The notes beneath the pieces were generated by a model that saw only the letters and a list, made by a program, of their open reading frames with translations, searched no databases and was not told the origin of the DNA. Shown in pieces: positions 21,637 to 27,090 of a DNA stretch of 28,969 nucleotides. The DNA comes from JASHVB01 sp049522565. Its GTDB lineage: Bacteria; Pseudomonadota; Alphaproteobacteria; Acetobacterales; Acetobacteraceae. The position numbers were made by a program, and so were the translations under genes. The stretch lies in contig JBEKNT010000105.1 of the NCBI GenBank assembly GCA_049522565.1, forward strand, positions 1-28,969. The letters are read 5' to 3'. Every line of letters begins with the position of its first letter. Positions within the stretch are counted from its first letter, which is position 1.

Positions 21637-21652
21637 TGGCCCGCCGCTTGCT
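21637..21652 (+). promoter_or_regulatory. Sigma-54-like -24/-12 element for cynS
   Basis: TGGCCCGCCGCTTGCT fits TGGCAYRNNNNTTGCW with a single mismatch (C for A), and the GG and GC doublets are correctly spaced. Transcription would start near 21664, about 26 nt before the cynS ATG, leaving room for the GTGGGGAGG ribosome binding site. In this GC-rich stretch a chance match is possible. The parallel with urtA raises its credibility. Confidence 0.55.
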
Positions 21653-21689
21653 TGCCCCCCCGCAGCAATTTCCGTGGGGAGGCTCTGGC

Positions 21690-22139
21690 ATGAACGACGC
21701 AAAGACCGCACTCGGCCACAAGATCCTGGCGATCAAGCGGCAGAAGAAACTGAGTTGGGCGGCGATCGCCGCGCGGCTCGGCTACTCGCCCACCTGGGCC
21801 TGCGCCGCCTGCCTCGGGCAGATGTCGATGACGCCGGAAACCGCGGCGAAGGCGGCCGACCTGTTCGGCCTGGACGACGCGGAAACCGCGTTGCTGGAGG
21901 CGATCCCGTATCGCGGCTCGCTGCCCGGCGGGGTGCCCACCGACCCGTTGGTCTACCGGTTCTACGAGCTGGTCATGGTCTACGGCACCACCTGGAAGGA
22001 GTTGATCCAGGAGGAGTTCGGCGACGGCATCATGAGCGCAATCGACTTCGACATGGCGCTGGAGCGGCAGCCCGACCAGAAAGGCGACCGGGTGAAGCTG
22101 ACGATGTCGGGCAAGTTTCTGCCGTACAAGCGGTACTGA
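21690..22139 (+). CDS. cynS: Cyanate hydratase (cyanase)
   Basis: Catalyses bicarbonate-dependent decomposition of cyanate to ammonia and carbon dioxide in the cytoplasm. 149 residues, against 156 in E. coli. The N-terminal helix-turn-helix-like domain (KKLSWAAIAARLGYSPTWAC) is followed by the catalytic domain: YRFYELVMVYGTTWKEL carries Arg90 and Glu93, and FGDGIMSAIDF carries Ser116, matching E. coli Arg96, Glu99 and Ser122. The end SGKFLPYKRY is typical. The ATG at 21690 has GGGGAGG upstream. It is monocistronic, convergent with fliP (16 bases apart). No cynT carbonic anhydrase or cynX transporter is beside it. Confidence 0.95.
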   Translation: MNDAKTALGHKILAIKRQKKLSWAAIAARLGYSPTWACAACLGQMSMTPETAAKAADLFGLDDAETALLEAIPYRGSLPGGVPTDPLVYRFYELVMVYGTTWKELIQEEFGDGIMSAIDFDMALERQPDQKGDRVKLTMSGKFLPYKRY

Positions 22140-22155
22140 GCTGCCCAATCTCTGT

Positions 22156-22908
22156 TCACTGCCCGGCAAAACTCTGCACCAGGCTTCCCGCCACGAGCCG
22201 CCAGCCGTCCACCAGCACAAAGAAGATCAGCTTGAAGGGCAGCGACACCACGCTGGGCGGCAGCATCATCATGCCGAGGCTCATCAGCACGCTGGCCACC
22301 ACCATGTCGATGACCAGAAAGGGCAGGAACAACAGGAAGCCCATCTCGAATGCGCGACGCAGTTCGCCCACCAGGAAGGCGGGAACCAGTGCGCGCCACG
22401 GCACATCATCCGGCGTGGCGGCTGCCGGCAGATGCGCCAGGTCGAGGAAGAACCGCAGGTCCGCCGGACGCAGATTGGCGGTCATGAAGTGATGGAACGG
22501 CGCGACCGCCAGCCGCATACCCTCCATCTCGCTGATCTGCCCCGCGGCCATCGGCGCCAGCCCGGCGGTCCAGGCATCGTTCAGCGCCGGCTGCATGACG
22601 AAGAACGTCAGGAACAGCGCCAGTCCGATCAGCACCATGTTAGGCGGGGTGCTCTGGGTGGCGAGCGCGCTCCGCAGCAGCGACAGCACGATGATGATGC
22701 GTGTGAAGGCGGTCACCATCACCAGCAGGCTGGGTGCCAGCGACAGCACCGTGACCAGCGCGGTGAGCTGGATGATCCGGCTCGTCGCGCCCGCCTGGCC
22801 CGCGGCGCCGAGGTCGATATTGACCGACTGTGCCTGCGCCGCGACCGGCGCCAGCGCCATCGCCGCCATCAACAGCAGCCCGCACCATGCCACGCACCGC
22901 CGGTTCAC
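22156..22908 (-). CDS. fliP: Flagellar export apparatus protein FliP
   Basis: Core channel subunit of the flagellar type III export gate (with FliQ and FliR). 250 residues with a cleavable signal peptide (VNRRCVAWCGLLLMAAMALA through AQA), then LVTVLSLAPSLLVMVTAFTR and IIIVLSLLRSALATQSTPPN. Later come VPAFLVGELRRAFEMGFLLF, PFLVIDMVVASVLMSLGMMM and the end VDGWRLVAGSLVQSF, all diagnostic. The GTG at 22908 overlaps the fliO stop as GTGA and has GGAG 8 nt upstream; the longer frame is rejected. The gene is the last of a minus-strand unit. Confidence 0.95.
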   Translation of the reverse strand: MNRRCVAWCGLLLMAAMALAPVAAQAQSVNIDLGAAGQAGATSRIIQLTALVTVLSLAPSLLVMVTAFTRIIIVLSLLRSALATQSTPPNMVLIGLALFLTFFVMQPALNDAWTAGLAPMAAGQISEMEGMRLAVAPFHHFMTANLRPADLRFFLDLAHLPAAATPDDVPWRALVPAFLVGELRRAFEMGFLLFLPFLVIDMVVASVLMSLGMMMLPPSVVSLPFKLIFFVLVDGWRLVAGSLVQSFAGQ

Positions 22909-23210
22909 GCCCCGGGCTCCGCACCCGACCACTGACCGCCGGGCACCGCCGACGGTTGCGGCAACCAGCCGACCACCAGGTCCTGCCCGCCGCCGGTCAG
23001 CAGCACCACGTCCCGCGTGCCGCACCGCACCACAAGCAATCGCCGGCGGGAATCCAGGGCGAGGGCGTCCTGCAACGCCAGGATCCGTGCAGTGGCCGGG
23101 CGTGGCGCCAGGCCGGTGAGCCGCGCGGCGCGCGCGCCCAGCCAGACCAGCGCCAGCACCACGACGAGCGCCGCCACAGCGGTTAGCAGTGAACTGAGAC
23201 CAAGGAACAT
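22905..23210 (-). CDS. fliO: Flagellar biosynthesis protein FliO
   Basis: A 101-residue membrane protein that helps assemble the FliP ring. One N-terminal transmembrane helix (MFLGLSSLLTAVAALVVVLA) precedes a basic cytoplasmic domain (RRLLVVRCGTRDVVLLTGGG) typical of FliO. AAAGG lies 7 nt before the ATG. It overlaps fliP by 4 bases (GTGA). Identification rests on the topology plus position upstream of fliP; FliO is poorly conserved. Confidence 0.88.
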   Translation of the reverse strand: MFLGLSSLLTAVAALVVVLALVWLGARAARLTGLAPRPATARILALQDALALDSRRRLLVVRCGTRDVVLLTGGGQDLVVGWLPQPSAVPGGQWSGAEPGA

Positions 23211-23247
23211 GGCGCGGCCTTTTGCCGGGCGGATGAGAATAGAGAGG

Positions 23248-23523
23248 TCAGCCTGGCGGCGGCGCCCGTGTCGCCAACGCAGCGGTCAGCGCGTCGATTT
23301 CCGCGCGCAGCGCAATCAGCTCTGGCCGCATAGCGCGGCCCTCGTCCGGCGGCAGATCGAGGGTGCGGGCGCAGACAAAGCCCATCTCGGCGTCCAGCCC
23401 GGTCAGGTCCACCAGCTTGCCGGCCCGCACCAGGTTGCGGGCGATCCCCAGCGTACGGCCCAATTGCTCAAGGCAGGCGCGGACGGTGGCGAGCGGCGTC
23501 TCGGCGTCGTTCGGAGCTTGCAT
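23248..23523 (-). CDS. Small helical protein at the head of the fliO-fliP unit (91 aa)
   Basis: 91 residues beginning MQAPNDAETPLATVRACLEQ, with predicted helices across LGRTLGIARNLVRAGKLVDL, TGLDAEMGFVCARTLDL and RPELIALRAEIDALTAALAT. It is soluble, with no metal or nucleotide motif. It lies 37 nt before fliO on the same strand. Small helical proteins in flagellar operons are often export chaperones (FliT/FlgN type), but no homology to them was recognised, so the function is unknown. The ATG at 23523 has no strong ribosome binding site; the longer frame runs into a palindrome and is rejected. Confidence 0.7.
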   Translation of the reverse strand: MQAPNDAETPLATVRACLEQLGRTLGIARNLVRAGKLVDLTGLDAEMGFVCARTLDLPPDEGRAMRPELIALRAEIDALTAALATRAPPPG

Positions 23524-23588
23524 GGCCGCATTAGAACCGATCCGTGTGAACGAATCCTTTCCGGGCGATGTTTTGGCGACGGGCGGCG

Positions 23589-23635
23589 GGGCAAAGTGCT
23601 CCCCCTCCCCTGGTGGGAGGGGGAGCACTTTGCCC
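23589..23635. repeat. Perfect 21-bp palindrome between divergent flagellar units
   Basis: Arms 23589-23609 (beginning GGGCAAAGTGCTCCCC) and 23615-23635 are exactly complementary over 21 bp around a CTGGT loop. It sits between the 91-aa gene (start 23523) and flgB (start 23682). This is one of the strongest hairpins in the window. It may be a mobile palindromic repeat; both flagellar promoters must lie around it. Confidence 0.7.
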
Positions 23636-23681
23636 ACACCCGTTAACCGTCCGTTCAGTCTCCCCGACGCACTCTCTCACC

Positions 23682-24062
23682 ATGACAGAGATCGGCCTGT
23701 TTACCCTCGCGGAACAGCGGCTGGCCTGGGCGGACCAACGCCAGGCGGTGCTGGCGCAGAACATTGCGAACGCCTCGACCCCCGGCTTCCAACCGAGCGA
23801 CCTGCCGTCCTTCGCCCGCACGCTGGAAAACGTCGCCAGCGTGGCACCGGTGCAAACCCAGCCCGGCCATCTGGCCGGCACCTCCGGCGGACCACTGCAA
23901 CCGGTCACCGAGAAGGATGCGCACGGCCCTGACGGCAACGGTGTCCAACTGGACGCGCAGTTGACCAAGGTCGCGGACACCGAGACGACCCAGTCGCTGG
24001 TGACCTCGATCTACAAGAAGTACATGAGCCTGTTCAGCCTGGCGCTCGGCCACAGCCAGTAA
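23682..24062 (+). CDS. flgB: Flagellar basal-body rod protein FlgB
   Basis: Proximal rod subunit, 126 residues. The N-terminal rod motif is QAVLAQNIANASTPGFQPSD (NIAN-STPGF), and the C-terminal helix is TQSLVTSIYKKYMSLFSLAL, as expected for rod proteins that pair their ends as coiled coils. The middle is glycine-rich and variable. ATG 23682 gives the family N-terminus MTEIGLFTLAEQRLAW; no good ribosome binding site is seen (CTCTCTCACC). First gene of the flgB-flgC-fliE-fliQ-fliR-flhB-kinase unit; flgC starts 11 nt later. Confidence 0.93.
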   Translation: MTEIGLFTLAEQRLAWADQRQAVLAQNIANASTPGFQPSDLPSFARTLENVASVAPVQTQPGHLAGTSGGPLQPVTEKDAHGPDGNGVQLDAQLTKVADTETTQSLVTSIYKKYMSLFSLALGHSQ

Positions 24063-24073
24063 AAGAGGCGGCG

Positions 24074-24481
24074 ATGGACCTCAACAAGGCACTGGACATC
24101 TCCGCCGCCGGCATGGACGCACAAACCATGCGGCTGCGCGTTATCGCGGAGAACCTGGCCAACCAGGACACCACCGGCTCGGCGCCCGGCGCCGATGCCT
24201 ATCGGCGCAAGACCATCACGTTCGAGAACCGGGTAGACGCCAGCACCGGCGCCCCCACGGTGCGGGTGAAGCAGATCGGTCAGGACAAGACCGAGCAAAC
24301 GCTGCGCTACGATCCGTCCAATCCCGCCGCGAATACCGACGGTTATGTCAAGACGCCGAACGTCAACAGCTTCATCGAGGTCATGGACATGCGCGAGGCG
24401 GAGCGCTCCTACAGCGCCAACCTGTCGGTGCTGCAAGCGACCCGCACCATGCTGGACCGCACGATCGACCTGCTGAAATGA
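24074..24481 (+). CDS. flgC: Flagellar basal-body rod protein FlgC
   Basis: Proximal rod subunit, 135 residues. The N-terminal motif MDLNKALDISAAGMDAQTMR is followed by RVIAENLANQDTTGSAPGAD, and the C-terminal helix contains SFIEVMDMREAERSYSANLS, both diagnostic. AGAGG lies about 6 nt before the ATG. The stop overlaps the fliE start as ATGA, so the two are coupled. Confidence 0.95.
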   Translation: MDLNKALDISAAGMDAQTMRLRVIAENLANQDTTGSAPGADAYRRKTITFENRVDASTGAPTVRVKQIGQDKTEQTLRYDPSNPAANTDGYVKTPNVNSFIEVMDMREAERSYSANLSVLQATRTMLDRTIDLLK

Positions 24482-24783
24482 GCACCATCCCGACCATCAC
24501 GATCACGCCCTCCGGCGCCGCCGACGCCTATGCAAAGGTCGATCGCGGCGCCACCGGCGGGGCGGGCGGCAGCTTCGGCTCGGTACTGCAAAACGCGTTG
24601 AATGGCGCGGTCGAGACCGGTCATGCGGCGGAGAATTCGGCCATGCAGGCGATCTCCGGCGAGGGCAACCTGACCGAGGTGGTCACCGCGCTGTCGCGAG
24701 CCGAACTGGCCTTGCAAACCGCGACGGCGATCCGCGACAGGGTGGTGTCCGCCTATCAGGACATCATCAAGATGCCGATATGA
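24478..24783 (+). CDS. fliE: Flagellar hook-basal body complex protein FliE
   Basis: 101 residues. FliE links the MS ring to the rod and is an early export substrate. The C-terminal half carries the family pattern (GEGNLTEVVTALSRAELALQ, then TATAIRDRVVSAYQDIIKMP ending PI). The N-terminal third is Gly/Ala-rich and variable. The start overlaps the flgC stop by 4 bases. A 175-base gap with a large palindrome separates it from fliQ. Confidence 0.93.
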   Translation: MSTIPTITITPSGAADAYAKVDRGATGGAGGSFGSVLQNALNGAVETGHAAENSAMQAISGEGNLTEVVTALSRAELALQTATAIRDRVVSAYQDIIKMPI

Positions 24784-24818
24784 GTTTGCGCAGGGGCATG
24801 GGCAAAGAAGAAAGCACA

Positions 24819-24926
24819 CTCCCCCTCCCCTTGTGGGAGTGGGTTGGGGCGAGGGGTGCGTACTACCGAGGTCGGCGGCTGCATGTACCCCTCCCCCCAG
24901 CCCCCTCCCTCAAGGGGAGGGGGGAG
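24819..24926. repeat. 108-bp palindromic repeat between fliE and fliQ
   Basis: The left arm (24819-24863, CTCCCCCTCCCCTTGTGGGA and onward, ending GTAC) and the right arm (24885-24926, GTACCCCTCCCCCCAGCCCC ending GGGGAGGGGGGAG) are near-complementary inverted copies of about 43 bp. Each arm itself contains a CTCCCCTT/AAGGGGAG-type mini-palindrome. It interrupts an otherwise tightly packed operon. The insertion could weaken downstream expression or stabilise segments of the message. Confidence 0.7.
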
Positions 24927-24958
24927 AACTCTCTCTCCTGCCCCGCCGGCGGCCCCCC

Positions 24959-25231
24959 ATGAATGATGCCGACATCGCGGCGCTGGTGCGGGACGGCATG
25001 CTCGTGGTGCTGAAGATCGGTGGGCCGCTGCTGGCCGTCGCACTGGCCTCCGGTCTGCTGGTCGCTTTGGTGCAGGCAGTCACCCAGATCAACGAGGCGA
25101 CCCTCGCCTTCATTCCCAAACTGCTGGTGATCGGCATCACCCTGGTCTTGCTCGGGCCGTTCATGTTCGCGACCCTGTCGAGCTACACAATGACGTTGTT
25201 CGACCGGATGATCGCGGTCGGCGGCTCGTGA
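24959..25231 (+). CDS. fliQ: Flagellar export apparatus protein FliQ
   Basis: 90-residue export-gate subunit with two transmembrane hairpin segments (VLKIGGPLLAVALASGLLVA and LLVIGITLVLLGPFMFATLS) joined by the diagnostic LVQAVTQINEATLAFIPK loop. The end is MTLFDRMIAVGGS. ATG 24959 matches the family start (MNDADIAALVRDGML). The stop overlaps the GTG of fliR (GTGA). Confidence 0.95.
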   Translation: MNDADIAALVRDGMLVVLKIGGPLLAVALASGLLVALVQAVTQINEATLAFIPKLLVIGITLVLLGPFMFATLSSYTMTLFDRMIAVGGS

Positions 25232-26007
25232 CGCCCGACGCCACCGCGCTCCTCGCGGACCTGCCGGCCTGGAGCTTCGCCTTCATGCTGGTGTTGGCGC
25301 GCTTCGGCGCCGCCATGGCACTGTTGCCCGGTCTCGGCGAGACGACCGTGCCTGCCGTCGTGCGCGTCGGCTTGGCGCTTGGCGTCACGATCCTGCTGCT
25401 GCCGGCCATCTTTCCCCAGCCACCGCCAATGCCCGAGGTAGGGCTGACAGCCGCCGGCATGATCGCCGCCGAGGTGGTGACCGGGCTATGGCTCGGCTGG
25501 CTCGCCCGGCTGATCTGCCTCGCCCTGCCCATCGCCGCACAATTCATCGCCTATCTGCTCGGCATCTCCACCGTGCTACAGCCGGATGCCGAACTGGGAC
25601 CGCAAAGCACCGCCCTGTCGGCGTTGTTCGAGATCGCCGTGCCGGTGGCGATCCTGGCCTCCGGGCTGTACGCCCTGCCGGTGACCGCCCTGGCCGGCAG
25701 CTATCGGCTGATCCCGCCCGGCATGTTCCTGCCCGTCGCCGACGGCACCGCAACGGCGGTCGCCGCCGTGGGGCAGGCTTTCGGCCTGGCGCTGCGCCTG
25801 GCGTCGCCGTTCGTGCTGGCGGCCATCGTCTGGCACGTCGCGATCGGGCTGATCGCCCGGCTGGTGCCGCGGCTGCAAATATATTTCGTCTCCATGCCGG
25901 GACAGATCGTCGGCGGGCTGGCCCTGCTGGCGAGTCTCTTCGGCATCATCCTGGCGGCCTGGCAGGACGCCGTGCGCGACGCCCTGGCCGCGCTGCCCGG
26001 CAACTGA
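25228..26007 (+). CDS. fliR: Flagellar export apparatus protein FliR
   Basis: 259-residue export-gate subunit with about six membrane segments. Characteristic stretches are FAFMLVLARFGAAMALLPGL near the N-terminus, AAQFIAYLLGISTVLQPDAE and the C-terminal PRLQIYFVSMPGQIVGGLAL. The start is GTG, overlapping the fliQ stop. FlhB follows after 6 nt. The length is normal. Confidence 0.94.
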   Translation: MTPDATALLADLPAWSFAFMLVLARFGAAMALLPGLGETTVPAVVRVGLALGVTILLLPAIFPQPPPMPEVGLTAAGMIAAEVVTGLWLGWLARLICLALPIAAQFIAYLLGISTVLQPDAELGPQSTALSALFEIAVPVAILASGLYALPVTALAGSYRLIPPGMFLPVADGTATAVAAVGQAFGLALRLASPFVLAAIVWHVAIGLIARLVPRLQIYFVSMPGQIVGGLALLASLFGIILAAWQDAVRDALAALPGN

Positions 26008-26013
26008 TCCGCC

Positions 26014-27090
26014 ATGGCGGAGGACACGCCGCAGCAGGACCGCACGGAAGCCGCCACGCCGCGGCGGATGCAACGCGCGCGCGAGGAAGGCCGCGTGCCG
26101 GTCTCCCGGGAGATCCACAACTTCGCCGGGCTGGCGGCGGTGACGCTGGTGGTGGCCATCGCCGCCGGCAACACGGCGCAGGGTCTGACCTTGCGCCTGA
26201 GCACGTTTCTGGCCCACGCCGATGTGCCCGGGCTGGCGGGCGCCAACGCCTTGCGGCTGGCCAGGACCGCACTGCTGCGGGGCGCGGCGCCGTTTGTCCT
26301 GGCAGCGCTGCTGGCCGGCGTCGCCGCCTCGCTGTTGCAGACCGGCTTCCTGATCAATAGCAGTGCCCTGCATCCTGACTTCGGTCGCATCAGTCCGCGC
26401 ACCGGCCTGCGCCGCCTGTTCGGGCTGGACAGCCTGGTGGAGGCGGCGAAATCGCTCGCCAAGATCGGGGTGATGTCGTTCGCGCTGTGGCGCGTGCTGC
26501 GGGACGACCTGCCCAGCTTGATGCAGGCCCCGCGATGGGAGCCGCAGGTACTGCTGGCGCGCACGATGCCGCCGGTGCTGCACATGCTGTACGTCGTGCT
26601 GGCGGTGCAGGCCGTCATCGCCACGTTCGACCTGCTGTGGTCGCGACTGCGGCACGCGCAGCAGATGCGCATGACCAAGGAGGATGTGCGGGAAGAGCAA
26701 CGGGAGACCGAGGGCGACCCGAAGATCAAGGCGCGGATCAAGCAGATTCGCACGCACCGTGCGCGCAAGCGCATGCTGGCCGCGGTGCCGAAGGCGACGG
26801 TGGTGATCACCAACCCGACGCACTACGCCGTCGCACTGGCCTACGACCGGGCACGCAACGCGGCGCCCAGGGTGGTAGCCAAGGGGGTCGACTCGCTGGC
26901 GGCGCGCATCCGCGAGGTCGCCGAGGCGAACAAGGTGCCGCTGGTCGCCAACCCGCCGCTCGCCCACGCGCTGTATCGCGTCGAGGTGGATACCGAGATC
27001 CCCGCCGAGCACTATCAGGCTGTGGCGGAGATCATCGCCTATGTGTGGCGCCTGGGTCAGCGGGCGCGCGGCATGCGTAGAGCGGCATGA
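26014..27090 (+). CDS. flhB: Flagellar export apparatus protein FlhB
   Basis: 358-residue substrate-specificity switch of the flagellar export gate. The cytoplasmic N-terminus (TEAATPRRMQRAREEGRVPV) and four hydrophobic segments precede the autocleavage motif Asn267-Pro-Thr-His in TVVITNPTHYAVALAYD. The cleaved C-terminal part continues with APRVVAKGVDSLAARIREVA and ends at a short basic tail. The Asn-Pro bond is cut to switch export from rod/hook to filament proteins. The ATGA overlap couples it to the downstream kinase. Confidence 0.95.
   Translation: MAEDTPQQDRTEAATPRRMQRAREEGRVPVSREIHNFAGLAAVTLVVAIAAGNTAQGLTLRLSTFLAHADVPGLAGANALRLARTALLRGAAPFVLAALLAGVAASLLQTGFLINSSALHPDFGRISPRTGLRRLFGLDSLVEAAKSLAKIGVMSFALWRVLRDDLPSLMQAPRWEPQVLLARTMPPVLHMLYVVLAVQAVIATFDLLWSRLRHAQQMRMTKEDVREEQRETEGDPKIKARIKQIRTHRARKRMLAAVPKATVVITNPTHYAVALAYDRARNAAPRVVAKGVDSLAARIREVAEANKVPLVANPPLAHALYRVEVDTEIPAEHYQAVAEIIAYVWRLGQRARGMRRAA

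Noticed and set aside
23589..24926. The two CTCCCC-type palindromes considered as the ends of an insertion sequence
   Set aside because: The DNA between them encodes intact flgB, flgC and fliE and no transposase.
25576..27012. A 478-codon minus-strand frame opposite fliR and flhB
   Set aside because: Antisense shadow over two recognisable export-gate genes; Gln/Arg/His-rich.
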